A stretch of 53,165 nucleotides of DNA from CAYOBW01 sp964402115 (GCA_964402115.1 CAYOBW010000015.1:1-53165), one strand, 5' to 3'; numbered from the stretch's first letter, positions 25,660 through 35,347 are shown. Made by a program: numbers and translations. The notes: generated by a model from the letters alone, not told the origin.

Positions 25660-26598
25660 TCACGCTGTTTCGTCCGGCAGCCGCCGGCCAACCAGGTAAC
25701 GCGCCAGCAGCCGCAGCCAGGGTCGCGCCACGCGCGAGCCGCCCTCCCGGTGCAGGCGGTACGCGCCGCGCAGCAAGCCGACCGCCGACCGCCGGTCGCC
25801 GCGGTTGAAAGCCATCCACGACGCGTTCCAGTACTGCGTCGACTCCGCCGTTGCGCGCCACCCGGCATGCGCGGCCAGCGCGCCGCCGGGCGCAAAAGCC
25901 TTCGCCAGCACGCCAAGCACCTGCGGCAGGAACCGCCGTTCGTCCATGCTCAAGCTGCCGGGCACGAAGCGGTAAAGCGCAACCGCCGCCTCACCCAGCC
26001 AGATGGGCGCCACAGCGGACACCCTCAGCCAGAGATCGAAATCCTCGGGCCCGCGGAATCCCGGGTCGAAACCGCCGCACGCCCGGAACACCGAGCGCCG
26101 CAGCAGCACCGTCGAGGTGGCCACGGGGTTGTGGCGCACGAATTCCTCCAGGTGCACGGGGCGCGGATCGTCCACGGCCGGCGCCGGCAGCTCCAGCAGG
26201 CGCGCCAGTTCGGCAGCTGTCGCGAAGCGCACGGAGCCGCCCGCCCAAAGGGCCACGTCCGGTTGGCGTGCGACGGCCGCGGTCTGGCGTTCGAGTTTCC
26301 AGGGCAGCCAGACGTCGTCACCATCGAGGAACGCCACCCACTCGCCCGTCGCAGCCGCCACGCCGGCATTGCGCGCCGCGGCCGGGCCGCCGTTGCGCGG
26401 CTGGCGCAGCACGCGTCCGCCGGGCAGCGCCGCGACCGCCCGCCCGGCCGCGGCGGCCGTGCCGTCCGTCGAGGCGTCGTCCACGACAAGCAGTTCAAGC
26501 GGCAGTAGCGTCTGCCGCGCGACCGACGCCACCGCCGCCTCGATCGTGCGCTCCGCATTGTACGCGGCAATCACGACACTGACGGAAGTTGCCGCCAT
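25660..26598 (-). CDS. GT2 family glycosyltransferase
   Basis: The 312-residue GT-A fold product starts SVSVVIAAYNAERTIEAAVAS and carries VVDDASTDGT and the DXD motif in VAFLDGDDVWLPWKLE. The later ED motif lies in RGPEDFDLWLRVS. It has a C-terminal helical tail but no membrane helix. It abuts the GT4 gene downstream of position 26599 with no spacer. A typical single-addition inverting transferase. Confidence 0.9.
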   Translation of the reverse strand: MAATSVSVVIAAYNAERTIEAAVASVARQTLLPLELLVVDDASTDGTAAAAGRAVAALPGGRVLRQPRNGGPAAARNAGVAAATGEWVAFLDGDDVWLPWKLERQTAAVARQPDVALWAGGSVRFATAAELARLLELPAPAVDDPRPVHLEEFVRHNPVATSTVLLRRSVFRACGGFDPGFRGPEDFDLWLRVSAVAPIWLGEAAVALYRFVPGSLSMDERRFLPQVLGVLAKAFAPGGALAAHAGWRATAESTQYWNASWMAFNRGDRRSAVGLLRGAYRLHREGGSRVARPWLRLLARYLVGRRLPDETA

Positions 26599-27858
26599 TC
26601 AGATGGCTCCCCCTGCCCCGCGCTCGGCCCCAGCCCGTGTCCCGTCCAACACGTCGCGATAGTAAGCCAGGTACTGCCGCACCACGACATCCTTCGCAAA
26701 CAGCGCCACAGCCCGCTGACGCCCCCCCCGCCCCAGCGCGGCCAGGCGCGCGGGTTCCGCCGCCCCCAGCCACCCCGTCAGCGCCCCCTCAGCCGCCATG
26801 TCAATCGTCTCCCCGCCGTGCGGCGCGTCCTCCGCCCCGCACATCCAGGCCAGCACGGGATGGCCGTGCACCACGGCCGGCAGCCCGCTGGCTTGCGCCT
26901 CGAGCAGCGCAATCGGCATCATCTCGAACAGGGACGCCAGGGCGAATGCGTCCAACGCGCGGTAGAAGGCCGGCATCTCCTCCCGGGGCAAGTCCAACAG
27001 GATCACGACCCGGTCACCCGCCAGCGTTTGTGCCAACCTCGCCAACGCCGGGGCGTCCGAGTGGCTGGCTCCGGCAATCACCAACCGGGCGTCGCGGTGC
27101 CCCAGGGCGGGCAGCGCCGCGGCGAACTCGCGAATCAGGTAATCCACGCGCTTATGGTCGCGCTTGACCGCCGCCGCCGATCCCAACACCCAGGCATCCG
27201 GCGGCAGCCCCAGCGCGCGGCGTGCCGCCGTCCGCTCGGCCGCGTCGACGGCCGGCCGGAAGCGCGCCGTGTCGACAAAGTTCGGGATGGCCCGCCACAA
27301 GGGGTGCGCGCCGCGCGTCGTTGTCCGCAACTGTTCGAGGTGCCAGGGAGCCAGATGCTGCACACATGGAAACTCCGCCAGGAACGCGGCCGGCTCCTCG
27401 GTGCCGTGCGCCAGGATCTCGCGCGTCCGCAGCCACCCCCGCCGCCGCCACGCGCGGCACCAGTAGGCCAGCAGCGGGTCCTGCACGTGGAGCAGGTCGA
27501 AGGCGCCGCGTCGCAGCGCGGGCGCGAGACGGAGCCAGAACGTGAACTGCTCCCAGCCATAGGGGCTCTGCCACCCCCACCGCCACGTCCCGGAGGGCGC
27601 CAGGCGCGCGAGCAGCCGCGCCGCCCGGTCGCCGCGCCGGGCACAGGGCAACACGGACACCGGCACGCCGCGCGCGCCCGCGGCGCCGGCGGCGAACAGG
27701 TGCGCCTCACACCCTGCGGCGGCCAGGGCCTCGGCGGTGTCGAGCGCCCAGGTTTCGATCCCCCGCGCGACGTGCCCCAGGCCCGAACTGGCCACGGCCA
27801 CCTTAGTCCGCGGGTTTGCGGCCGCCACTTCCGCAGGCTCGTCAGCGCGTACACTCAT
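26599..27858 (-). CDS. GT4 family glycosyltransferase
   Basis: The 419-residue product has the acceptor-site opening VAVASSGLGHVARGIETWAL, hinge AIPNFVDTARFRP and second domain VLGSAAAVKRDHKRVDYLIREF. The donor loop SLFEMMPIALLEAQASGLPAVVHG includes the conserved glutamates. ATG 27858 follows the methyltransferase stop by 2 bases; upstream codons of the open frame belong to that gene. The neighbours are a methyltransferase and a GT2, suggesting stepwise assembly of a methylated sugar unit. Confidence 0.9.
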   Translation of the reverse strand: MSVRADEPAEVAAANPRTKVAVASSGLGHVARGIETWALDTAEALAAAGCEAHLFAAGAAGARGVPVSVLPCARRGDRAARLLARLAPSGTWRWGWQSPYGWEQFTFWLRLAPALRRGAFDLLHVQDPLLAYWCRAWRRRGWLRTREILAHGTEEPAAFLAEFPCVQHLAPWHLEQLRTTTRGAHPLWRAIPNFVDTARFRPAVDAAERTAARRALGLPPDAWVLGSAAAVKRDHKRVDYLIREFAAALPALGHRDARLVIAGASHSDAPALARLAQTLAGDRVVILLDLPREEMPAFYRALDAFALASLFEMMPIALLEAQASGLPAVVHGHPVLAWMCGAEDAPHGGETIDMAAEGALTGWLGAAEPARLAALGRGGRQRAVALFAKDVVVRQYLAYYRDVLDGTRAGAERGAGGAI

Positions 27859-27860
27859 TG

Positions 27861-28502
27861 TCAGCTCTTGCCGGCAGCTGGCGTCGACCGCCGGCTGCGC
27901 AATGCCAGTTCCCGCAGGGCCAGGACAGTGCCACGCCCCCACAGCCGCCGTCGGGTCACCAGAAGGCCCTGATGCTCCCAGGCGTCGGTCCAATGCGCCC
28001 GGCTCAACGACCCGCCGTAGACACCCCCACCCAGCCCGAAGAATCTGCGCGCGTCGGGGCAACCGGAGCGGCACAACGCGTCGAACTGCGGAATGGTATA
28101 CTCACGCACGTGGTAGGGCCACGTGTAATGCGGGTGTTCCGCCTGGTTGGGCGTCGTCACGAAGACACCCCGGCGTGCGACGCGCCAGAGTTCCCGCATG
28201 AAGCTCAGGTCGTCCTCGACATGTTCGATCACGTCAATCGCCAGTACCCAGTCCACGCTCGCAGAGGGCTCGTCCCGCACATCCCCAAGTTCCACGCCCA
28301 ACGACAGCAGGCGCGGGTCGCGATCGATGGCCCGCACGCGGGACGAGCGAGCGCGCAGAAGGCGCAGCCCCACGCCAAGCCCGCCGCCGACATCGAGGCA
28401 GGACTCCCAACGCAGCAGGACGTACCGTGCGAAGAATGCATAGGCGCCGGGCACGCCATCGCGTCCAGCCTCGACCGTTTCGTCGCCACAGCCGCGCGTC
28501 AT
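27861..28502 (-). CDS. SAM-dependent class I methyltransferase
   Basis: The 213-residue product has SAM motif I CLDVGGGLGVG, an acidic residue in AIDRDPRLL and the post-I segment WVLAIDVIEHVEDD, which marks Methyltransf_11/UbiE-like enzymes. The first position of motif I is Gly (GGG) where most have GCG. The start ATG overlaps the GT2 stop by 4 bases. It probably methylates a sugar hydroxyl or carboxyl. The substrate is inferred only from context. Confidence 0.82.
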   Translation of the reverse strand: MTRGCGDETVEAGRDGVPGAYAFFARYVLLRWESCLDVGGGLGVGLRLLRARSSRVRAIDRDPRLLSLGVELGDVRDEPSASVDWVLAIDVIEHVEDDLSFMRELWRVARRGVFVTTPNQAEHPHYTWPYHVREYTIPQFDALCRSGCPDARRFFGLGGGVYGGSLSRAHWTDAWEHQGLLVTRRRLWGRGTVLALRELALRSRRSTPAAGKS

Positions 28503-29464
28503 ACCCGCGACTCCCGCGCGGCGCGCCGCTGGGCATAGGCGCGCGACCAGCGCACCGCGAGTTTGCCGGCCGTGCGGGCAGCCTCGACGCAGTCCGCTGC
28601 GGCCTCCGCCGGCTGGCCCCGCAGGCCCTGCCACACCGCCGACCCCGCCCAACCGGCCAGGCGGCGCAGTTCGAAGGGCCGCAGGCGCCGCGGGCCATCG
28701 GGAAACACCAGGGCGTCGCGCCACCCGAAGTGGAAGGCGTGACGCATACGGCGCGTCAGCTGAAACTTCTCGGTATGCACGGGATGCACGACGACGGCCT
28801 CATGGCAATAGCCGAGCGGCTCGCCGGCCGCCTTCACGCGCACGCCGAACTCCCCGTCGTCCACGCCCAGCGCGGCGCGGCCACACAGGTCCCACAGCGC
28901 CTCGTCGTAGCCCCCGTAGTCGGCGAAGACCGTCCGGTGCACGAAGACATTGGCGCCGAAAGGCACGGGCGCAGCGGGCCGCAGCGCCCCGCTCACGGGC
29001 TGCGGTTCATAGTGGACGAAGACGCCGCCGCCCGGTCGCTGGCCAAGGCGGTTGTACGGGGCCAGCGAGCGCGGCAGCGGCAGCGGGATCTCGCCGAGAG
29101 CGATACGGCCGCCGAAGAGCCGGAAACCGCCGGCCGCGGCGAAGCGCGCCCCCTGCGCCAGCCAGTCGGCGGCGGGCAACGTGTCGTCGTCCGTGAACGC
29201 CAGCCAGTCAGTCGGCGCCGCGCGGATCCCCGCATTCAGCGCCGCGCTCTTGTGCCGCGGCCGCGACCGGAGGTACCGGGTCGGCGCCTTCGACTCGGCC
29301 GACCAGCGCTCGACCACGGCCTGCGCGCTGGCCGTGGCATCGTTGTCCACGACAACCACGCCCGCTCCGGAAGCGGTCGCGCGCAGGCATCGGCCAACGA
29401 GTTCGAGGCAAACGGCCAACCGGTCCGGACGCCCGCAGGTGGCAATAACAACAGTCAGGTCCAT
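28499..29464 (-). CDS. GT2 family glycosyltransferase, paralogue of the gene at 44940-45932
   Basis: The 321-residue product opens LTVVIATCGRPDRLAVCL. It has VVVDNDATAS, NAGIRAAPTDWLAFTDDDTLPAADW with the DXD-type DDD, FGANVFVHRTVF, GYDEALWDLCG and EFGVRVKAAGEPLGYCHEAVVVHPV. The same blocks in the same order recur in the GT2 gene at 44940-45932, so the two are paralogues or alleles of one type. It is co-transcribed with a methyltransferase through an ATGA overlap. It begins 3 bases after the SGNH gene stop. Confidence 0.9.
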   Translation of the reverse strand: MDLTVVIATCGRPDRLAVCLELVGRCLRATASGAGVVVVDNDATASAQAVVERWSAESKAPTRYLRSRPRHKSAALNAGIRAAPTDWLAFTDDDTLPAADWLAQGARFAAAGGFRLFGGRIALGEIPLPLPRSLAPYNRLGQRPGGGVFVHYEPQPVSGALRPAAPVPFGANVFVHRTVFADYGGYDEALWDLCGRAALGVDDGEFGVRVKAAGEPLGYCHEAVVVHPVHTEKFQLTRRMRHAFHFGWRDALVFPDGPRRLRPFELRRLAGWAGSAVWQGLRGQPAEAAADCVEAARTAGKLAVRWSRAYAQRRAARESRV

Positions 29465-29467
29465 GTT

Positions 29468-30541
29468 TCAGTCGAGGTTCAAGACGGGGGCCATAGCCTC
29501 GGCCAACGCCCGCGTGAAACGGCTGCGCCCGTGTGCATTCATGTGGAAGTGGTCGTACGTGTAGTCCGCGTCGCCCATGTAAGCGACCTGGCCCCGCGTC
29601 ACGTCAACGAACGGAACCCCCTCCCGTGCGGCCCACTGCCGCACGCCGGCAAGATACTGCCGGTACAACTCGGCCCCACCCGGCTGGAGCAGAAAGCGCG
29701 CCGGATGCTCGGGGACGTTGAACAGCACGTACCGCACGCCGTGGCGACGACACATTGCCACGGTCTTGCTCAGGCTGTTGAACACGAAGGTCGCCTTGCC
29801 CGGGTCCCACGGCTCCGTGTATGACACCTCGTAGCCATGCAGCCGCTTCGCCTCCTCCGGCGTCGGCAGGCGTTTCGGCTTTTCACCCTCGGCGCCTCTG
29901 GCGTCAACGGGAGAGCCGTCCGCATGGACGGCGCCGCCCCGCGGCCGGTTGGGCGGCCAGTCGAAGTCCCGCAGGTACATGGGCAGGAATCCGGCATAGT
30001 GCAGGAGTTGCACGTGCTCGATCAGCCATGCGTGCACGAGGCCCCACGGGTCCCCGCGCAACCACAGCGGTTCCAGCCGGCTCAACTGGAAGCGGTCGTA
30101 GTCCTTCGCTGCCTGGTTCGACATGAGCTCGCAGTAGCGCACCCCCTGGACAACGACACGCGGCGTCACGCGTTCGAACCACCACTTCTCGAGGTAAAGG
30201 CGGGCAGGATCGGGGTTAAGACCGGACAGCCACCCGTTGAAACTGGCGACCTCGTGCTGCGCCTTGGCGCGAAACACCTCGTCGAACATCCGGGGAACGA
30301 CTCCGGCGCCAACCGCGGAGCTGCCGACGAACAGCACGTCGACCCCGCCCTGCCGGGCGAGAAAACGCTCCAGCACGCGAGCCCGGGTTTCGACGCTGGC
30401 GTGGTAGTACGGGTTGGGCATGGGGACAGCGTTTCGCACAGCCGGAACGTGCAGAAGTGCCTCGCACGCCGCCAGCGTCAGCGCCAACGCAACGGCGAAG
30501 CGCCGCCCCCCACGCCAGGCCATGTCGAAGGCCGCGCGCAT
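29468..30541 (-). CDS. SGNH/AlgX-like membrane-anchored acyl-transfer partner of MBOAT
   Basis: The 357-residue product has one N-terminal membrane segment (FAVALALTLAACEALLHV). The SGNH-like fold shows VLFVGSSAVGAGV with the candidate serine, FNGWLSGLNPDPARLYLEKW and the C-terminal DYTYDHFHMNAHGRSRFT, which supplies a D-x2-H pair. It lies beside an MBOAT gene, the usual arrangement in which the MBOAT passes acyl groups across the membrane and an SGNH protein transfers them to the polysaccharide. ATG 30541 is chosen for GGAGGGGG 7 bases upstream; the longer frame would overlap the MBOAT gene by 41 bases. Confidence 0.75.
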   Translation of the reverse strand: MRAAFDMAWRGGRRFAVALALTLAACEALLHVPAVRNAVPMPNPYYHASVETRARVLERFLARQGGVDVLFVGSSAVGAGVVPRMFDEVFRAKAQHEVASFNGWLSGLNPDPARLYLEKWWFERVTPRVVVQGVRYCELMSNQAAKDYDRFQLSRLEPLWLRGDPWGLVHAWLIEHVQLLHYAGFLPMYLRDFDWPPNRPRGGAVHADGSPVDARGAEGEKPKRLPTPEEAKRLHGYEVSYTEPWDPGKATFVFNSLSKTVAMCRRHGVRYVLFNVPEHPARFLLQPGGAELYRQYLAGVRQWAAREGVPFVDVTRGQVAYMGDADYTYDHFHMNAHGRSRFTRALAEAMAPVLNLD

Positions 30542-30611
30542 GTCGCGACCCCCTCCCAGCGCGGCGTCGCCGTCCAGGCCGGGCACGGCGGAGTCCCGCG
30601 CCGCTACCTGG

Positions 30612-32042
30612 TTAGAACTGGAAGTAGATGAACGGGGCATACTTGTTTCCAAAGCTGAAGACCAGCAGCAAGGTCGCGACCGCGGCTACCAGGACCCTCC
30701 ATGGCAGCGCGGCGCGCAGAAACACGAACTCGTCGTCGGCTTGAGCCTGCGGGATATCGATCGCCAGCATGATCGCCACCAGGAACGCAGCGGGCACGAC
30801 ATCCGCCGCGCTGCCCCAGTCGCACGCCGCAATCCGTTTCAGGTAGACCAGCATGTCACCGATGTTGTTGATGCGAAAGGGCAGCCAGGTGAGCAGGACG
30901 ACCGCGAACGTCGCGACGATGCCCGTGCCGCGCACGATGCCGAGCCCCGCCCGGCTGCGGATCCGCCCGATGCTGTCACCCAGGCGCAGTTCTCCCGCCA
31001 GGCGGTGCAGCACCAGGTAGAACCCGTGCAGTCCCCCCCACAACACGAACGTCCAGTGCGCGCCATGCCACAGCCCGCCCAGCAGCATGGTCAGCAGAAG
31101 ATTCCGGTAGGTCCGGGCGCGCCCGCCGCGGTTTCCGCCCAGCGAGATGTACAAGTAGTCACGCAACCACGTCGACAGTGAGATATGCCACCGGTGCCAG
31201 AAGTCGGCTATATTGGCGGCGAAATAGGGGTGCCTGAAGTTCCGCATGAGCGTGAACCCCATCAACCGTGCGCAGCCGCGGGCCATGTCGCTGTAGCCTG
31301 CAAAGTCGCCATAGATCTGGAAACCGTACAGAACCAGTCCGAGCACCAGCTGAAGCGACGAGCGCGCCGCGGGATCGCCAAAGCACAGATCGGCCAGCAC
31401 CCCTGCCGAATCGGCCACGACCACCTTGCGCAGCAGGCCGATCACAAACAGGTAAGCGCCTTCCTGTATGTCCTGCACGGTCACGGTCCGCCGCCGCAGA
31501 ACCTGTGGCAGCAGGTGCGTGGCCCGCTCGATCGGACCGGCGACCAGCTGCGGAAAGAACGACACGAAGAGCGCGAAGTCCTCGAAGCGGTCAGCGGGCT
31601 GCAGGTCGCCCCGATACACGTCAATCGTGTACGAGAGGCTCTGGAAGGTGTAGAAGGAGATGCCGACGGGCAGCACGATGTGCAGGAGCGGCAGCGAGCA
31701 GGGAAGCCCCAGCGTCTCCAGCAACCGGGAGGCGCCCCACACGAAGAAACCGTAGTACTTGAAGACGCCAATCAGCGTGAGGTTGCAGACAACGCTGCCC
31801 GTGATCGTCCAGCGGGCCCGGCGCACAGCCCCCGCTGCCCTGGCCTTTGCGATGACCCGCGCGAACCAGAAATCCATGGCCGTGGAGAACAGCAGCAGGC
31901 TCAGAAAACGCCAGTCCCAACAGCCGTAGAAGTAGTAGCTCCCTGCCAGCAGCAAGCGGTTCTGCCACCGGTGATCGAGCCTGACGTACAGGTACAGCAC
32001 CAGGAGGAAGAAGACGGCAAAGTGGAGTGTGTGAAAGAGCAA
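30612..32042 (-). CDS. MBOAT family O-acyltransferase (AlgI-like)
   Basis: The 476-residue integral membrane protein has about ten hydrophobic helices and the AlgI-type signatures: LPVGISFYTFQSLSYTIDVYRG, FPQLVAGPI, GDFAGYSDMARG and the catalytic histidine in LGGLWHGAHWTFVLWG. It carries acyl (usually acetyl) groups across the inner membrane for polysaccharide O-acylation. Translation appears to start at TTG 32042, with GAGGG upstream; no in-frame ATG fits the conserved N-terminus (LFHTLHFAVFF). Its partner is the SGNH protein 70 bases downstream. Confidence 0.92.
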   Translation of the reverse strand: MLFHTLHFAVFFLLVLYLYVRLDHRWQNRLLLAGSYYFYGCWDWRFLSLLLFSTAMDFWFARVIAKARAAGAVRRARWTITGSVVCNLTLIGVFKYYGFFVWGASRLLETLGLPCSLPLLHIVLPVGISFYTFQSLSYTIDVYRGDLQPADRFEDFALFVSFFPQLVAGPIERATHLLPQVLRRRTVTVQDIQEGAYLFVIGLLRKVVVADSAGVLADLCFGDPAARSSLQLVLGLVLYGFQIYGDFAGYSDMARGCARLMGFTLMRNFRHPYFAANIADFWHRWHISLSTWLRDYLYISLGGNRGGRARTYRNLLLTMLLGGLWHGAHWTFVLWGGLHGFYLVLHRLAGELRLGDSIGRIRSRAGLGIVRGTGIVATFAVVLLTWLPFRINNIGDMLVYLKRIAACDWGSAADVVPAAFLVAIMLAIDIPQAQADDEFVFLRAALPWRVLVAAVATLLLVFSFGNKYAPFIYFQF

Positions 32043-32054
32043 GGTCAGTTCCCT

Positions 32055-33098
32055 CTAACCAGGCACCGCGGCAGCCGGTGCCTGCCGACAGGTCTGCCAG
32101 ACTCGCCGTGTGACCGGCCGCCAGGCCGTGCGCAGCAGTTCGCCCAGAACACCGGCCCGCCACGCCGCCCGCAGGCGATGGCGCGGCAAAGCGGCGGCGA
32201 GAGCCCCCGCCCACGCGCGCCGCAGGGCTGCCACCTCGGCAGGACGGACTCCGGGCAGACGCCCGAACGCCGCCAGCAAGGCGAGCACGTAGCTCATGAG
32301 GGCGAAATGCGCCTCACCCAGCACGGACGGCAGCGCAAGCTGCCAGCGATGCAAGGTCTCCACCTCGTCATCACTCACGCGCGCGTCCGGCAGCACGCGC
32401 GCCAGCTCGCGCCGCGATGTCGCGATCCGGTTCCGCGCCTGCGCGACGGCGTATCGCGCCGAAACCGAGCCGCCGTGCACGCGGTGCACCACCAGCGCCT
32501 CGGCCAGGTTGGCCCCGCGCGTAGTCGCCAGCAACCGCCCCCACAGGTCGTAGTCCTCGCAGTGCCAGACGGGCTGGTAGAACGAAGCGGGATCCGTGAC
32601 CAGCCCCCGCCGGAACATCACAGCGGGGTGACAGAACGGCGTGTCGAACAGCGTGCGCCACCGGATCGCCGTGTGGGAGACCGGCATGGCCTGGCTTCCC
32701 AGCCGACGGCCCTCCCCGTCTGCCAGCAGGAAAGCGCCGCCGACAATCCCGACGGCAGGCTCCCGCTCCAGGAACGTGACCTGCCGGGCCAGGCGCTCCG
32801 GCAGCGACGGGTCGTCCGCGTCCTGCCGCGCGATGTACCGTCCCCGCGCAACCTCCAGGCCGCGGTTCAGCGCCCGCACCAGGCCGCCGTTGGCCGGTTG
32901 CCGGACCACGCGCACGCGCGCGTCCGCCGCGGCGAACTGCGCGAGGATGGCGCCGCTTTCGTCCGTGGAGCCGTCATCGACGGCCACGAGCTCGAAATCC
33001 CGCCACGACTGCCCCAGCACGCTGCCGATGCTCTCGGCCAGGAACGCGCCGGCGTTGTACACGGGCAGCAGCACGCTGACTGTCGGCGTCATATTCAT
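32055..33098 (-). CDS. GT2 family glycosyltransferase
   Basis: The 347-residue product opens TVSVLLPVYNAGAFLAESI and has VAVDDGSTDES, NRGLEVARGRYIARQDADDPSLPER with the DXD-type motif, and the later CEDYDLWGRLL segment. A helical tail of about 100 residues follows without a clear membrane helix. It is 12 bases from the MBOAT gene. A standard inverting GT-A transferase. Confidence 0.9.
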   Translation of the reverse strand: MNMTPTVSVLLPVYNAGAFLAESIGSVLGQSWRDFELVAVDDGSTDESGAILAQFAAADARVRVVRQPANGGLVRALNRGLEVARGRYIARQDADDPSLPERLARQVTFLEREPAVGIVGGAFLLADGEGRRLGSQAMPVSHTAIRWRTLFDTPFCHPAVMFRRGLVTDPASFYQPVWHCEDYDLWGRLLATTRGANLAEALVVHRVHGGSVSARYAVAQARNRIATSRRELARVLPDARVSDDEVETLHRWQLALPSVLGEAHFALMSYVLALLAAFGRLPGVRPAEVAALRRAWAGALAAALPRHRLRAAWRAGVLGELLRTAWRPVTRRVWQTCRQAPAAAVPG

Positions 33099-33125
33099 CG
33101 CCCCCCGGCAGGCACCGGCCCTGCC

Positions 33126-34109
33126 TCACGTCGGACGCTTGCGTGCAACCGTCAGTCCCATGCTGTCGCCCCTGGCCAGCACACCGCGCCCGATCGTGAA
33201 GTTGCGCTCCACGAAGTCGAGCACGGCGTTGCGCTCGGCCATGCCCTGCACCGTGTCGAAGGCCCCGCGGTCCCCCTGCGACAGCACGTAGTTGAACAGC
33301 AGGCGCCCGCCCGGCTTCAGTCCCGCGTGGAAGCGCTGCACGGTTTCGAGCGGCCGGTTGAGGTGCTCGAAAACGTCCAGGCAGACGATGGCGTCCAGCG
33401 GCTCCGTCAACTCCGGCTGGAAGGCGTTGTCCTCGCGCAACAGCACGGGGCGTACGTTCGAGCAGCGGCGGAAGCGCCACGCCGCGTAGTGGAACGTGAC
33501 GGTCTGGATGTCGGCAAGCTGGACCACCAGCCGCGGGCCGGGCTTGCAGAACTCGAAAAGCGACACGGTCACAGGCGCCGCCCCGCAGCCGTACTCCAGG
33601 TACGCCAACGCCCCGTCCGCCGCCCGGGCCGCCAGGAGCTCCCGCACAACCTCCAACTGGTGTTCGACCGTTTCCCGCGCGACGAACAGCATCAACTGGT
33701 GGATGAGTTCCGGCTGCTGCCAGGCCGTCAGGTGGATCTTCGCGTCCGTCGTCGCCGCCAGCCGGCTCTGTTGGAAGCGCACGCGATACAGGTTCTGGAG
33801 GAAGTAGAAGTCGTGCACGGTGAGGAGCGGCCGCCCCTGCAGCACGCTGCTCCAGTACTCCTGAAACGTCTCGAACCAGCCAATGTCCAGGTGGGTGCGC
33901 CGCGCCAGGGCCCAGAGGCGGGCGCGCAGGCGCAGGGGCAGCAGCACGCTGCGGTACCAGCGGTAGCACGGCGCCCACGTGAAGGGGACAACGTTGACGC
34001 CGGCACCGGCCGCCTTCGACAGCGGAACGCGCCGGTACAGCTCCGGCACGTCCACGCACAGGTTGTCGAACTGGTTCCCTTCCCGGCTGGCTATCGCGTT
34101 CACTGTCAT
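33126..34109 (-). CDS. SAM-dependent methyltransferase with extended N-terminal domain
   Basis: The 327-residue product has its SAM-binding core in the second half: motif I LEYGCGAAPVTVSLFEF, acidic QLADIQTVTF, post-I DAIVCLDVFEHLNRP and LKPGGRLLFNYV. The first 140 residues are not recognisable and are rich in aromatic residues (TWAPCYRWYRS, FQEYWSSVLQG). They may bind the acceptor. ATG 34109 has GAGAGGAA upstream. The role in glycan methylation is inferred from context. Confidence 0.78.
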   Translation of the reverse strand: MTVNAIASREGNQFDNLCVDVPELYRRVPLSKAAGAGVNVVPFTWAPCYRWYRSVLLPLRLRARLWALARRTHLDIGWFETFQEYWSSVLQGRPLLTVHDFYFLQNLYRVRFQQSRLAATTDAKIHLTAWQQPELIHQLMLFVARETVEHQLEVVRELLAARAADGALAYLEYGCGAAPVTVSLFEFCKPGPRLVVQLADIQTVTFHYAAWRFRRCSNVRPVLLREDNAFQPELTEPLDAIVCLDVFEHLNRPLETVQRFHAGLKPGGRLLFNYVLSQGDRGAFDTVQGMAERNAVLDFVERNFTIGRGVLARGDSMGLTVARKRPT

Positions 34110-34123
34110 GGTCACGATTCCTC

Positions 34124-35347
34124 TCACCCGGCCGGGCGCGGCGCCTGTCCGCGCCGCGCCAGCAACTTCCGGCACAGCGCCACTTCCTGCCCGGTCACCA
34201 CCCGCATCGAATACCTGGTCACGGCATCCTCCCGTGCCTGCCGCGCCACCGCCGCCCGCGCGGACGGCGGCAGCGCCAGCACGCGCGCAAGGCAGGCGGC
34301 CAGCGCATCGGCAGCGGTACCGCACAGGAAGCCGTTCACGCCATCCTCGATGACCTGCCGGTGGGGTTCGATGTCGGACGCCACCACCAACAGGCCGCAG
34401 GCCATGGCTTCGATCATCGCCTTCGACATCCCGGCCCCGTAGGTCTGCGGCAGCAGCAGCACGTCCGCGGCCCGCAGGCGCTCCGGCAACCGGTCGTTGG
34501 GCACGGCGGGGACGATCTCCAGCGGGAGGCCCCGCGCCTGGGCGAGGGCCTCCAGCTCCGCCTGTAAATGCCCCTGCCCGATCAGCGTGCCACGCACCGC
34601 CGGCGCGAGCCGCGCCAGGGCTTCGATCGCCGGGCCGAAGTTCTTCAGCGGCACGAGGCGCCCCACCATGATCACGCGCAGCGGTCCGGCGGGGCACGAC
34701 GCCTCCGCGGGCCGGAAGCGTTCGGTGTCCACGCAGTTGGGGATAACGGCGAGCTTGTCCCGGCGCACGCCGTACCGCCTGACCAGGAAGTCACCATCGG
34801 CGGCCGTGGTCACGATGGCCGCGTCGGCGACCCGAAAGGCCAGCCACTCGGCCGCGCGCGCGAACCGGGCGCCCCAGATGCCCAGCCCCTCCTCGCCGCC
34901 CAGCAGGGCGGGCGTGCGCACGTAGCCGCAGCGGATCACGAACGTCTTGCGCCGGTAGAGCAACTTGGCCACGGCCCCCAGCCACGCCCCGTGCGCCTGG
35001 TTGGTCTTCCAGACGTCAGCCTCGCGAAAGGCCTGGCGGCATACCAGCGGCGCCAGCACGCTGAAGAGGCGGTTGCCGCGCACGCCACGCTTGCCCAGCA
35101 CGCGCAGAGGACGGGCGTAGTCGGCATGCTCGGCGGGCGCATCGTCGTAGGTCAGCAGGGTCACGTCCCCCGCCCCGGCCCGCTGCAGCGCCCGGTAGTA
35201 GTTGAGCTCCCGATCCGCGTGCCCGATCCGCCGCCACAGCGAGAGGGTGGCGCCGTAGTTGAAAAGCACGAGCAGACGGTAGCCCCCGCCGGCGCCATCC
35301 GCCGCGGCCCCGCCGCCAGCCTCCCGCCTGTCCGCCGCCGTCGTCAT
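34124..35347 (-). CDS. GT4 family glycosyltransferase
   Basis: The 407-residue product begins with about 20 Ala/Gly-rich residues, then YRLLVLFNYGATLSLWRRIG. The second domain has VIPNCVDTERFRP, VIMVGRLVPLKNFGPAIEAL and YGAGMSKAMIEAMACGLLVVASDI with the EX7E-type motif. Its ATG overlaps the upstream gene's stop by 4 bases. Length and motifs are normal for GT4 aside from the low-complexity start. Confidence 0.88.
   Translation of the reverse strand: MTTAADRREAGGGAAADGAGGGYRLLVLFNYGATLSLWRRIGHADRELNYYRALQRAGAGDVTLLTYDDAPAEHADYARPLRVLGKRGVRGNRLFSVLAPLVCRQAFREADVWKTNQAHGAWLGAVAKLLYRRKTFVIRCGYVRTPALLGGEEGLGIWGARFARAAEWLAFRVADAAIVTTAADGDFLVRRYGVRRDKLAVIPNCVDTERFRPAEASCPAGPLRVIMVGRLVPLKNFGPAIEALARLAPAVRGTLIGQGHLQAELEALAQARGLPLEIVPAVPNDRLPERLRAADVLLLPQTYGAGMSKAMIEAMACGLLVVASDIEPHRQVIEDGVNGFLCGTAADALAACLARVLALPPSARAAVARQAREDAVTRYSMRVVTGQEVALCRKLLARRGQAPRPAG

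Noticed and set aside
31185..34442. Plus-strand open frame of 1085 codons
   Set aside because: Antisense to MBOAT, GT2, methyltransferase and part of a GT4 gene, with no domain-like sequence and biased composition.
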